A stretch of DNA of 38,457 nucleotides from an uncultured bacterium. GTDB lineage: Bacteria > Planctomycetota > UBA1135 > UBA2386. Below are positions 1 to 8,112 of this stretch, one piece after another (position 1 is the stretch's first letter; each line of letters begins with the position of its first letter). The notes under the pieces were generated by a model. It was not told where the DNA came from. It saw only the letters and a list, made by a program, of their open reading frames with translations, and searched no databases. Made by a program: the position numbers and the translations under genes. Location of the stretch: the NCBI GenBank assembly GCA_937906475.1, contig CALCZA010000076.1, positions 1 to 38,457 of the forward strand, written 5' to 3'.

Positions 1-27
1 TTGCTCGGCTAACGTTTGCCAACTGAT

Positions 28-462
28 ATGAGAGCTATCCAATCGCTGTTGCTGTTCGCCCTACTTCCGTTCGCTGGTTGCGTGATTGCTCGCCAGGATG
101 TTAACGAACCGCTGCCGGCGCTTTTGATTAAGCAGTTGCAACCCGGCACGACCACGGCGCGTCAAGTTGCCGAATTGCTCGGTGGCCCCAACCAGGTGGT
201 GCAACTCGGTCGTCGCACGGCCTACTTGTACGAGGCGAGTTCGACCAAGAATGCGGTGTTATTTACGTTCCTGATGAACTTCGGCAACCAAGACACGCGG
301 CAGGATCGACTGTGGGTGTTCTTCGATGAAGCCGACAAACTGAGCCACTACGGTGCGACCTACGGCACGCATCGCACGCAGTACGCGATGCCGTGGGAAG
401 ACGTTCACGAAGACTCGGATAACGCTTCGCGGGATGCCGAGCGCGCCGGAGTCGCGAAGTGA
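28..462 (+). CDS. Small lipoprotein with BamE/SmpA-like fold (probable)
   Basis: A 144-residue protein with a hydrophobic N-terminus ending in the lipobox FAGC (lipidated Cys about residue 18), so it is probably anchored to a membrane. The remainder looks like a SmpA/BamE-type small alpha/beta domain: a short helix-forming stretch starting LQPGTTTARQVAELLGGP, then strands with YLYEAS and RLWVFFDEADKLSHYG. In that family, a PG-T-x-x-V helix followed by beta strands is typical, but the assignment here is by pattern only. I chose ATG at 28; TTG at 16 is in frame after the stop at 10-12, but ATG puts the charged residue right before the hydrophobic core. The 3' end overlaps the next gene by 4 bases, so the two lipoproteins are probably translated together. 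No bam genes are visible nearby, so a role in outer-membrane assembly should not be assumed. Confidence 0.75.
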   Translation: MRAIQSLLLFALLPFAGCVIARQDVNEPLPALLIKQLQPGTTTARQVAELLGGPNQVVQLGRRTAYLYEASSTKNAVLFTFLMNFGNQDTRQDRLWVFFDEADKLSHYGATYGTHRTQYAMPWEDVHEDSDNASRDAERAGVAK

Positions 463-887
463 AGCGATGGGCGTGCTGGCTGCCGGTGCTGTTCACGGGG
501 TGTGTCACCGCTGAATACAGCCGCGTCAGCGCAAATGAACCCGTCGATCTTGAGGCCCTTCGGTCTCTGGTGCCGGGCCAGGATGACCTGACGAGTTGTC
601 TCGCCGTGCTTGGTGCGCCGCTCGATGTTCGCGAATACCAGGTCGATGCCGACCGTGCCTCGGGCATGGCGTTGATTTGGTATTGGACCAACGAGGCCGG
701 CTGGGGCGCCAAGGCATCGACCGTTGTGCGTGGTCTGTCGGTCAGCTTCGAGTTCGATTGGACGGGCACCGACTTGCCGGGCTGCGTGCTGTGGTTCGAT
801 CGCGATCTCAAGCTCGAGTTCTACCGCGAAGGCATGGTGGGCCAGTTGGTGGCGGCGTCGCGCCAGCCCAGTGCTGTCGATCAGTAG
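459..887 (+). CDS. Second small lipoprotein, coupled to the preceding one
   Basis: A 142-residue protein starting at a GTG that shares the sequence GTGA with the stop of the upstream gene, the classic signature of translational coupling. The N-terminus MKRWACWLPVLFTGC is a lipoprotein signal with lipobox FTGC (Cys15). The mature part has the same general order as its neighbour: a loop plus helix (LVPGQDDLTSCLAVLGAP), a strand with LIWYWTNE, and later strands ending in CVLWFDRDLKLEFYREG. This suggests the pair arose by duplication of a BamE-like lipoprotein and then diverged strongly. Extra cysteines are present in the mature region. Function is unknown. Another reading is an unrelated periplasmic lipoprotein with a similar fold. 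Confidence 0.75.
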   Translation: MKRWACWLPVLFTGCVTAEYSRVSANEPVDLEALRSLVPGQDDLTSCLAVLGAPLDVREYQVDADRASGMALIWYWTNEAGWGAKASTVVRGLSVSFEFDWTGTDLPGCVLWFDRDLKLEFYREGMVGQLVAASRQPSAVDQ

Positions 888-967
888 CGGCTCAGGGGGG
901 CCTTCCATGCTAGGAAGTTGGCGGAAGTGCATTACGTTCTGATTCTCTCGTACTAGACGAACCTAGA

Positions 968-1909
968 ATGAACAACTCGCTCGCTCTTGTCTTTGCCACC
1001 TGCCTCACGGCAGTGTGCGCCGCCCAGGAAATCCCGGGCGTTCGCCTGACCTTGTCCGCCCCTTCGATTGTTGCGGCGCAAGGCGACATGTCCTTGCGAC
1101 TGCATATCCAGGTTACCGAGGATTGCACGGTGCCGTCGCAGTTGCTGACCGGGGCGAACCTGACGGTGCGCACCAACGGCCAACCGCACAAGCCGGTCCT
1201 GCAGGATGGCAAGGGTGGTCCGGTGCAGTTGCTCAAGGGCACCCAGATACAACGCCTGCTGACGTTCCCGGCGGCGACTTTCTTGATCAACCCGGATGCC
1301 GGCGAACTCGTCACGGTTGCGGTCGGCTGGAAGGGGCTGATCGGGGTCGATTGCACCTTCAAGGTCGCGCCGAACACCAAGAACATCAAGCTGGAGGAGT
1401 TGGACCTAAATAAGACCGAGGTGATGCTCGTTACCAACTACGGCGATATTCACCTGGCCTTCCGCCACGACAAGGCACCGAAGCACGTCGAGAACTTCGT
1501 CAAGTTGTGCCTGCAGGGCTTCTACGACGACACCAAGTTCCACCGCGTCATCAAGAACTTCATGATCCAGGGCGGTTGCCCGTTCACGCAGCACGAGAAG
1601 CTGCGCGAGAAGTGGGGCTCCGGCGGGGCGGGTTACCAGCTGAAGCTCGAGGCGAGCGATCTGCGCCATTTGCGCGGCACCCTGTCAATGGCGCGCGGCG
1701 ATGGCAACGACACGGCCAGCTCCGGGTTCTTCATCGTGCACAAGGATTCTGCGCACTTGGACGGCCTCTATTCGGCTTTCGGCAACGTTGTGAAGGGCAT
1801 GGACACGCTCGATCGCATTGCCAACGTGCGCCTCGGTGGGGCGACAAACTCGGCCCCGGTGGAGCCGGTGACCCTGCAAGCAGCCGTTGTCTTGCCGAAG
1901 AAGAAGTAG
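968..1909 (+). CDS. Exported cyclophilin-type peptidyl-prolyl cis-trans isomerase
   Basis: A 313-residue protein with a signal peptide (about residues 1-19, ending CAA), a beta-rich N-terminal region (about 20-150) that I do not recognise, and a cyclophilin domain (about 152-310). The cyclophilin core is clear: FHRVIKNFMIQGG at 191-203 carries the catalytic Arg (R193) and the Phe/Gln of the proline-binding pocket, and GTLSMARG follows at 237-244. The usual GSQFF becomes SSGFF, so the pocket Gln of that motif is replaced by Gly, which may alter activity. It should act on proteins in the periplasm-like compartment. A second, cytoplasmic cyclophilin gene follows 43 bases downstream. The start ATG at 968 places the signal peptide correctly; no strong ribosome-binding site is visible. 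Confidence 0.9.
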   Translation: MNNSLALVFATCLTAVCAAQEIPGVRLTLSAPSIVAAQGDMSLRLHIQVTEDCTVPSQLLTGANLTVRTNGQPHKPVLQDGKGGPVQLLKGTQIQRLLTFPAATFLINPDAGELVTVAVGWKGLIGVDCTFKVAPNTKNIKLEELDLNKTEVMLVTNYGDIHLAFRHDKAPKHVENFVKLCLQGFYDDTKFHRVIKNFMIQGGCPFTQHEKLREKWGSGGAGYQLKLEASDLRHLRGTLSMARGDGNDTASSGFFIVHKDSAHLDGLYSAFGNVVKGMDTLDRIANVRLGGATNSAPVEPVTLQAAVVLPKKK

Positions 1910-1952
1910 TAGCGCTCGCACCTGCGAGGTCGAGCGGGCAGGATGCACACTC

Positions 1953-2519
1953 ATGGACCTCGAATCGACTGATCACGCGACCATCGAGGCCGCTCTTGTT
2001 ACTGACAAGGGCACGATGGTCGTGACGTTTTTTTCTGAGCAGGCGCCGCAGCACGTCGCGAGCTTTTTGAAGCTCGCCCAAGACGGCTTCTATAACGGCA
2101 TCTCGTTCCACCGGATCGTGCGCAACTTCATGATCCAAACGGGTTGCCCTAACAGCAAGGAAGGCGCGACCGGCCAGCCCGGCACGGGCGGCCCTGGCTA
2201 CAACTTGCCGGCAGAGTTCAGCGACATCCACCACGAGCGTGGCATCTTGTCGATGGCGCGCTCGCAGGATCCGAACTCGGCGGGTTCGCAGTTCTTCGTC
2301 GTGCATGGCGAAGCGGCGTTCCTAGATCGCAGCTACACCGTCTTCGGCAAGATCGAAGCAGGCCTCGACGTGCTCGATGCGATTGCCAGCATTGAGTGTG
2401 ACTTCGGCCCCGGTGGGGAGAAGAGCTCTCCTCAGGAGCGGGTCGAGATCCGGAGCATCGAGTTGCGGCCGCGCCAAGAGCGTGCCCCGCAGGAAGGGGA
2501 CGCGGCCGATGACAACTGA
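1953..2519 (+). CDS. Cytoplasmic cyclophilin-type peptidyl-prolyl cis-trans isomerase
   Basis: A 188-residue cyclophilin without a signal peptide. The catalytic segment SFHRIVRNFMIQTG contains the active Arg (R54), and the pocket motifs GILSMAR and GSQFFVVHG are intact, with the Gln at 113 that the upstream paralogue lacks. It catalyses cis-trans isomerisation of prolyl peptide bonds and helps folding in the cytoplasm. The open frame extends upstream to 1887, but that would overlap the previous gene and gives an Arg/Ser-rich unconserved-looking leader; ATG at 1953 matches normal single-domain cyclophilin length. The last 11 bases overlap the next gene, which suggests co-transcription. The C-terminal tail (about 172-188) is polar and probably disordered. 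Confidence 0.92.
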   Translation: MDLESTDHATIEAALVTDKGTMVVTFFSEQAPQHVASFLKLAQDGFYNGISFHRIVRNFMIQTGCPNSKEGATGQPGTGGPGYNLPAEFSDIHHERGILSMARSQDPNSAGSQFFVVHGEAAFLDRSYTVFGKIEAGLDVLDAIASIECDFGPGGEKSSPQERVEIRSIELRPRQERAPQEGDAADDN

Positions 2520-3291
2520 GGGCGTGTTGCTGGAGCGTGACGGCTACTTGGCGATCGTCACCGTAAATCGCCCGAGCAAGCTCAACGCACTCGATGACCA
2601 GACCATCGCCGAACTCGACGCGACCTTCGCGGCGATCGACGTCGATGATTCGGTCGGTGCCGTCATCGTCACCGGTGCTGGTGAGAAGGCCTTCGTTGCT
2701 GGCGCGGATATCTCGGTACTCGCTAAGCAAGGCGTGCTCGATGGCATTGAGAACGCGCGCCGCGGCCAGGCCCTGACGCTGCGCATGGAAAGCTGCAGCA
2801 AGCCGGTGCTCGCCGCCATCAATGGCTTCGCACTCGGTGGTGGCCTTGAGTTGGCGCTCGCCTGTGATGTGCGCTTTGCCTCGTCGAACGCCAAGGTCGG
2901 CTTGCCCGAAGTTTCGCTTGGCATCATCCCCGGCTATGGCGGCAGCCAACGTCTGCCGCGCTTGGTTGGCAGTGGCAACGCGCTGCAGTTGATCTTGCAA
3001 GGCGATGCGATCGATGCTTCCGAAGCGCTGCGCATTGGTCTAGTCAATGGCGTCTTCGAGCCGGAAGAGTTGATGGACAAGGTCAAGGCGGTCGCCAAGC
3101 GCATGGTCATGCGCGGTCCGACGGCGTTGTCGTTGGCCAAGCAGGCAGTGCGCCGTGGTGCGCAGATGCCGCTGGTCGATGCGCTGGCCCTCGAAGCCGA
3201 CTTGTTTGGCATCATCAGCAGCACCGACGAGATGAAGGAAGGCATGACTGCGTTCCTCGAGAAGCGCAAGCCTAACTGGCTGCGTAAGTGA
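2509..3291 (+). CDS. Enoyl-CoA hydratase/isomerase (crotonase) family protein
   Basis: A 260-residue crotonase, the usual family length. The oxyanion-hole segment FVAGADI (about 62-68) and the ALGGGLELALACD segment are present. The two catalytic glutamates of true enoyl-CoA hydratases are both retained: E114 in GGLELA and E134 in LPEVSLGIIPG. It should hydrate short trans-2-enoyl-CoA to 3-hydroxyacyl-CoA in beta-oxidation or a related acyl-CoA route; exact chain length or isomerase activity cannot be told. ATG at 2509 is chosen because a good ribosome-binding site (AGGAAGGGGA, 2491-2500) lies just upstream; the open frame continues to 2377 but over the cyclophilin gene. No other beta-oxidation gene lies nearby, so its pathway partner is elsewhere. 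Confidence 0.93.
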   Translation: MTTEGVLLERDGYLAIVTVNRPSKLNALDDQTIAELDATFAAIDVDDSVGAVIVTGAGEKAFVAGADISVLAKQGVLDGIENARRGQALTLRMESCSKPVLAAINGFALGGGLELALACDVRFASSNAKVGLPEVSLGIIPGYGGSQRLPRLVGSGNALQLILQGDAIDASEALRIGLVNGVFEPEELMDKVKAVAKRMVMRGPTALSLAKQAVRRGAQMPLVDALALEADLFGIISSTDEMKEGMTAFLEKRKPNWLRK

Positions 3292-3298
3292 GCGAAGC

Positions 3299-4501
3299 GT
3301 GAGTGAGGTCTTTCGGGCGCTGCTCGACTCGCCGACTGGTGAGCCGGTGGCGCTGCTGCATGGCGGCGGCGTAGGGCCGACGTGGCTGTGCCGCGAGCCG
3401 ATCGCGACCCTGACATGCGGCGCTGGCGAGTGGCGCTCTGGCTTCGACCGACTCGGCGCGTTCTTGGCGGAGCATCGCGAGCACCGTACGGTTGGCTGGC
3501 TCGGCTACGACCTCGCCCTCGATGTCGAAGAGTGGCAACAGTCTGCGGCCGACGACTTTGAAGTTCCGGTGCTGCATATGACGGCCTACCGCGACGTGCG
3601 TGAGTTTTCGGCTGTCGACGCTACTGGCGCGCCTGCTGTTCCGGCCGCGACTGACCTTTGCGCCACGATCGCCCAAGCCGACTACCAACGCCGCGTTGCT
3701 GCGGTCGTCGAGCACATCAAGAACGGCGACATCTTCCAGGCCAACTTGACGCAGCCGTTCACCGCCAACTTCGACGGCGATCCACGGGCGTTGTTCTGGC
3801 GGCTGTGCGAGCAGAGCCCGGCACCGTTTGCGGCGTATATCGAGGACGGCAACGGCACGGCGGTGTTGTCGAGTTCGCCCGAGGAGTTTTTGTGGCGCAA
3901 AGGCAACTCGTTACGCACCCGACCGATCAAGGGCACGCGGCCACGCGATGACAATGCGGTCGAAGATGCTCGTTTGCTGCAGGAGTTGCTGGCCAGCGAG
4001 AAGGATCAAGCGGAACTGGCGATGATCGTCGATTTGCTGCGCAACGACCTGGGCAAGGTTGCCGAGGTTGGTTCCGTGCAGGTCGGTGCATTCCCCGAAC
4101 ACGCTTCGTTTGCGCAAGTGCATCACTTGTTCGCGACAGTGACCGCGCAATTGCGAGCTGGTGTATCGACGATCGAGTTGCTGCGCGCGACGTTCCCTGG
4201 TGGGTCGATCACGGGGTGTCCGAAGCTGCGCTGCCTCGAGATCATCGAACAACTCGAAGTCACGAGGCGCGGCGTCTACACCGGTGCCATTGGCTGGTTT
4301 GGGCCGGGCGACGAGATGCATTGTAATATCGCGATTCGCACCATGGTGCATCAGGCCGGTCGCATCCGCGGGAACGCTGGTGGTGGCATCACGGCGCTGA
4401 GTGATCCATATCTGGAGTGGCGCGAGTCGTTGGTCAAGATGGCTGGCTTGGAACGTGCGCTGCAGACCAACATCCAACGGCCACCCAATGCCGACGCGTA
4501 G
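3299..4501 (+). CDS. pabB: Aminodeoxychorismate synthase component I
   Basis: A 400-residue chorismate-binding enzyme that converts chorismate with ammonia to 4-amino-4-deoxychorismate, the first step of p-aminobenzoate and folate synthesis. The chorismate-binding domain occupies about residues 125-390. It has PIKGTRPR with the catalytic Lys (K211) that separates PabB from anthranilate synthase (PIAGT), LLRNDLGKV, GGSITGCPK at 301-309 and RGVYTGAIG. The N-terminal part is shorter than in E. coli PabB. It starts with GTG 8 bases after the crotonase stop and is followed 15 bases later by the PabC-like lyase, which supports the PabB rather than TrpE assignment. The glutaminase subunit PabA is not in the window. 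Confidence 0.93.
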   Translation: MSEVFRALLDSPTGEPVALLHGGGVGPTWLCREPIATLTCGAGEWRSGFDRLGAFLAEHREHRTVGWLGYDLALDVEEWQQSAADDFEVPVLHMTAYRDVREFSAVDATGAPAVPAATDLCATIAQADYQRRVAAVVEHIKNGDIFQANLTQPFTANFDGDPRALFWRLCEQSPAPFAAYIEDGNGTAVLSSSPEEFLWRKGNSLRTRPIKGTRPRDDNAVEDARLLQELLASEKDQAELAMIVDLLRNDLGKVAEVGSVQVGAFPEHASFAQVHHLFATVTAQLRAGVSTIELLRATFPGGSITGCPKLRCLEIIEQLEVTRRGVYTGAIGWFGPGDEMHCNIAIRTMVHQAGRIRGNAGGGITALSDPYLEWRESLVKMAGLERALQTNIQRPPNADA

Positions 4502-4516
4502 CGGAGTGCCAAAGCG

Positions 4517-5293
4517 ATGACGATCTGGGTTAACGGTAAACTTCTCGGCGGCAACGACGTGCCGCGTTCCAAAGCTGCAGCGCCATTCGAAACGATGGGC
4601 GCGGTTGCTGGCTCAGTGCCATTGTGGCCTCTGCATATGCAGCGACTGGCCAACGCCGCCGAGCGTTTGGGTATGGCGTTCACCGCGACGCCGGAATTGC
4701 GAGCGGCGGCGAGTGAAGTGCTGCTGAAGAACGGCCACACCGACGATGTGCTGCGGTTGGCGCTGGTTCCGGATAGTGATGCGCCAGATGGTCCGGTGCG
4801 CGTGGTCGTTGCGTCGCGCAAGCGTTCACCGATCAAGTCCGTGCGCCTCTTGCCCACCGTGGTCGAACGCGATCCTGACGAACCACCGGCGGACCTTAAA
4901 GCTGAGCCGCGTCGCTTCTACGATGCCGTGTTGCAGCAAGCGCAAGACGGTGAGGCCAACGACGGCATCGTGGTCGCCTCGGACGGCTGCCTGCTGGAAG
5001 CCGCGCTGGGTAACCTGTGGTTGCGGATCGATGGCTGCTGGCGAACCCCGCCGCTCGACGGTCGTATTGTGCCCGGCATTGCGCGGGCCGTGTTGCTCGA
5101 ACGGGCGGTCGCCACTGGCCTGCCGGTTGCGGAAATCCCCCTGACCTTCGCGGATCTGCACCAGGCGGAGGCCATTGCCCACAGCAACGCCGTCTATGGC
5201 CCACGCCCGGCGTGCCTAGCCGGCGAGCGTGCCGCTGTTGAGATTGTCGACACCGATCTCGGCGCGTTGTGGCGGGAATCGGTGAGCCGCTGA
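4517..5293 (+). CDS. pabC: Aminodeoxychorismate lyase (class IV PLP-dependent aminotransferase fold)
   Basis: A 258-residue fold-type IV PLP enzyme. It retains the PLP Lys in the pattern K-x3-R-x2-YD (K128), a Glu on the cofactor-binding strand (E161, LLEAALGN), and the phosphate-binding VPGIAR segment near 185-190. By family and position after pabB, it should cleave 4-amino-4-deoxychorismate to p-aminobenzoate and pyruvate. D-amino-acid and branched-chain aminotransferases share the fold, so the substrate rests mainly on the pabB neighbour. Some class IV motifs are degenerate (SDGCLLEAALGN instead of the usual G-x-V-x-E-x-x-x-x-N), so the assignment is good but not certain. The ATG start agrees with the family's opening (MTIWVNGKLL). 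Confidence 0.85.
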   Translation: MTIWVNGKLLGGNDVPRSKAAAPFETMGAVAGSVPLWPLHMQRLANAAERLGMAFTATPELRAAASEVLLKNGHTDDVLRLALVPDSDAPDGPVRVVVASRKRSPIKSVRLLPTVVERDPDEPPADLKAEPRRFYDAVLQQAQDGEANDGIVVASDGCLLEAALGNLWLRIDGCWRTPPLDGRIVPGIARAVLLERAVATGLPVAEIPLTFADLHQAEAIAHSNAVYGPRPACLAGERAAVEIVDTDLGALWRESVSR

Positions 5294-5326
5294 AGTCGTG
5301 TTGTCGCTGGCGCCGATAGCATCGCC

Positions 5327-5896
5327 ATGACGAAGTCCGAGGGATCACATCGAGACGGGTCGCCGCAGCGCCAGTGCCGCCCGTTTCTCTATTTGAAGGC
5401 AGCCAGTCTGCCGCTCAGCAAGGAACCAGTTGACTCGTTGGGGGTGCAGCAACTCGAGGAGCGCGTTCAGCCAATGATCAGCCACCTCGTGCGCAGCATC
5501 GTGGACTACACGATCGCGAAGCAGAATCGCAATTCGCGCAGGGCGCAACCCATCCAGATATCGGTGCTCAACCGACGTCGGCGCGCGGCGCGCGCGTGGT
5601 TGCTTGCGATCAGTTCTGCCAAGGCCGACGCGGCGACCCGACACACGGTGGCGACACAGTGGTTGCCACTGTTGTGTGGCACCGGTCCCGACCTCAAGAT
5701 CTCGCTCGAACCGGCGCGCGAACTGATCGAATACGTGCGTGGTGCTGGCACCGCGTGCATCTTCGATGCCCCCGCAGAGAATCTGTTGCCGCATGCGCGC
5801 GCTCTCAACGTCTTCGAGATCACGTTGGCAGTCCACCTTGCCGCCGTGCAACAAAACTCGCATTCTGCCGAGCGACGAATACTGAGCGTTCACTGA
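5327..5896 (+). CDS. Hypothetical protein, 189 residues
   Basis: I do not recognise this protein. It begins at ATG 34 bases after pabC and has no signal peptide or membrane segment. A basic stretch near residues 62-90 (several RR/RRRR runs) is followed by a more hydrophobic, probably helical second half with GTGPDLKISLEPARELIEY and a C-terminal stretch rich in Ala/Leu. A long open frame runs on the opposite strand (5345-6031), but that reading is Arg/His/Gln-rich with no domain-like pattern. The plus-strand reading has normal protein composition and sits in line with the upstream operon. Function unknown; possibly nucleic-acid binding because of the basic region, which is only a guess. Confidence 0.6.
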   Translation: MTKSEGSHRDGSPQRQCRPFLYLKAASLPLSKEPVDSLGVQQLEERVQPMISHLVRSIVDYTIAKQNRNSRRAQPIQISVLNRRRRAARAWLLAISSAKADAATRHTVATQWLPLLCGTGPDLKISLEPARELIEYVRGAGTACIFDAPAENLLPHARALNVFEITLAVHLAAVQQNSHSAERRILSVH

Positions 5897-6015
5897 GTTT
5901 TGGCAGCGAATTGGCCATGGCGGGAGCGGATTTTGTAACTGCCCGACTCGGTTCTTTAAGAAATGCGTTGTCGAGCAGAAACGCTCGCGCGCGGGCGGGC
6001 TAAGGTGCCATAGCG

Positions 6016-7929
6016 ATGCGCCTCCAAACACCTGCAGTCTTCTTGTTCCTGCCCCTTGCCCTGGCTCTTTCAGGCTGCGGGGGAAGCAGTGGAGGGGGTG
6101 GTGGTAATTCCACCCCTACGCCCGAACCGAATGACGCGCCGACGATCCAAGTTCCGGTGCAACTCAGTGGCGGCCCGGTGCAGTTTTCGTACGTGCTGCC
6201 GATTACCGGTTCGCAGGATCTGACGTTTAACGCGGTGGACCTTAATGGCGACGCTTTGGACTGGCAGGTCGCCGTGTCGGCGCCCGGTGCCACGGCCGCG
6301 GGATTGATGTTTGCGTCGTCGTTGTCTGGCTCGGTGTTCACGATCAACCTAGCCCCGGTGGCCGCGCCAGTGTCTGCCACCCTCGTCGTGTTAGTCGAAG
6401 ATCCATTTGGCGCTGCCGCCGCAATCGACATCTTGCTGGTGCGCAGCGGTGCGCCTGCAGTGACCGGCATCAACCGCAGCAGCGCGTTCGCGACCGCGGC
6501 GCAAGACGTGACGGTCAGTGGCTCGGCCTTCGCCCTTGGCAACACGGTCAATACGATCGTGAGCTTCTCCGGCATCGTTGCCGCCAACATTGTGGTCGTC
6601 GACGAGTCGACCCTGACGTGCACGACGCCGATGGCCGCCTCGCTTGGCGCCAACACCGTCGGCGTGTCCAACCAGTTTGGTGCCGCGACGGCGCCGCCCG
6701 GTTCGTTCACGATGTATTCGTATCCCGTCGATCTGCTTGATAACGACACGGCTTTCGATAGCGGTGGTGGGGCGCAGTTGGTGACCGCCAACGTTGGCGC
6801 GCGCATGCACGCGGCTTGGGTCGAAGGTGCTGCGGTGCTGCTGAGTACTTCATTGGATGGTGGCGCGACCTGGTCGGCTGCCATGACGCTTAGTGGCGCG
6901 GAACTGCCAAGCTCACTACTCATCGCGGTCGACGGCGACACCGTTGCGGTCGCGTGGATTGGCGACATCACGGGCTCGGGCGGTAGCTTGCACGTGCGCA
7001 CGTCGACCGATGCAGGCCTGGTGTTTGATCCAGTCGTCGATCTGGCGACTGGCAGCGCGTTTACCCCAGCGATCTGCGTCAGCGAGCAATACATGCACTG
7101 CGCCTGGATGAAGTCAGGGCCCGCTTTGCAGCAGGAGGTCTGGGTTGCGTCTTCGACGACCACAGGCGCCGTTTGGAATGTTGGCAAGCCGGCTTACGCA
7201 ACCGCTGATGACCAGTCGGTGCCGTCGATCGGTTGCCTTGGCGTGGATGCGTGGATCGCGTTGCGCCAAGGACCTGACCAACGGCTCTACACGACCCACA
7301 CCAGTAACGCCGGCTTCTTCTGGAGTTCCGGCGTCGCGCGCAGCAGCGTGGCTGCCGTCCCCGATCTGGAGCAGGCTCTGTTCTGCAACGCTGGCCAGCG
7401 AGTGTTCTTGGTCTGGGCTGACGATGGTGCCCTGCAATACATGATCTCGGAGAATGCCGGGTTGGGTTGGCCGACCCTGCAGAGCGTGCTGCGCCCTGCC
7501 GACCTCGGAGTGATCTCAACCGCTAACGCCGCTGTGGATTGCGAAGAAGACCGTCTGGTCGCTACCTATGTTGCCGGCGGCACGAACGTGGCGTTCTCGC
7601 GCGTTGGGGCACTCGGTGCCGTGCCGGAGCACGTGACGCTGAGCACTGTTTCCGAGGTGGCACGACAGCCGAGTGTCGCGTTGCGCGGTAACTACGTGTT
7701 CGCCTCGTGGAGCGGTGGCGATATCGCTTCCGGGGCGGCGCGCATCAAGCTGGACACCTCGACGAACCGTGGCACCTCCTTCATCGGCCCTGCTACGTTC
7801 GGTGATGGTTCCGGTACTACTGCGCAAGATGCGCCGCGCATGATTATCGATGATGCACGCGTCTGGATGGGTTGGGTTGACTCGCGTGGCGCAGGCCCGG
7901 CGTTGTTCCACAACCGCACCGAGCAGTAG
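6016..7929 (+). CDS. Lipoprotein with TIG/IPT domain and Asp-box (BNR-like) repeats
   Basis: A 637-residue exported protein. The signal ends in lipobox LSGC (lipidated Cys21), followed by a Gly/Ser and Pro/Thr linker (22-45). Residues about 45-143 look like an Ig/cadherin-type beta domain (AVDLNGDALDW, VEDPFG). Residues about 146-235 match an IPT/TIG domain (PAVTGINRSSAF, VSGSAFALGNTVNT, GVSNQFG). From about 255 to the end there are degenerate sialidase Asp-box repeats of the form S-x-D/N-x-G-x-x-W/F: STSLDGGATWS, RTSTDAGLVF, TSNAGFFWSS, SENAGLGWP and STNRGTSF. These build a beta-propeller. No sialidase catalytic Arg triad is evident, so it is more likely a surface binding or scaffold protein than an active glycosidase. 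Confidence 0.88.
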   Translation: MRLQTPAVFLFLPLALALSGCGGSSGGGGGNSTPTPEPNDAPTIQVPVQLSGGPVQFSYVLPITGSQDLTFNAVDLNGDALDWQVAVSAPGATAAGLMFASSLSGSVFTINLAPVAAPVSATLVVLVEDPFGAAAAIDILLVRSGAPAVTGINRSSAFATAAQDVTVSGSAFALGNTVNTIVSFSGIVAANIVVVDESTLTCTTPMAASLGANTVGVSNQFGAATAPPGSFTMYSYPVDLLDNDTAFDSGGGAQLVTANVGARMHAAWVEGAAVLLSTSLDGGATWSAAMTLSGAELPSSLLIAVDGDTVAVAWIGDITGSGGSLHVRTSTDAGLVFDPVVDLATGSAFTPAICVSEQYMHCAWMKSGPALQQEVWVASSTTTGAVWNVGKPAYATADDQSVPSIGCLGVDAWIALRQGPDQRLYTTHTSNAGFFWSSGVARSSVAAVPDLEQALFCNAGQRVFLVWADDGALQYMISENAGLGWPTLQSVLRPADLGVISTANAAVDCEEDRLVATYVAGGTNVAFSRVGALGAVPEHVTLSTVSEVARQPSVALRGNYVFASWSGGDIASGAARIKLDTSTNRGTSFIGPATFGDGSGTTAQDAPRMIIDDARVWMGWVDSRGAGPALFHNRTEQ

Positions 7930-8112
7930 CAGCAGCGAGGGCTCGCCCGGTCTACTTGCGGGACTTTGCCGGCTTGGCATTCTTCGGCCCAAGCGTTGGG
8001 TCGGCGAATACCAGGGTGATCATCGTCGCAACAGGGGCCGACGGCTGAGCATTGGCGCAGTCTAGTAGGGGCATTGGTTGCCGTAAGCCAACAACCAAGC
8101 GACGATGCATCC

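Noticed and set aside
5345..6031. 228-residue minus-strand frame opposite the 189-residue hypothetical protein
   Set aside because: Composition is atypical and it extends into the next gene's start region; the plus-strand reading is in line with the operon, though this is the least certain choice in the window.
6000..7187. 395-residue minus-strand frame opposite the TIG/Asp-box lipoprotein
   Set aside because: Thr/Ala/Pro-rich translation with no signal or motif; the plus-strand lipoprotein has a lipobox and repeat structure.
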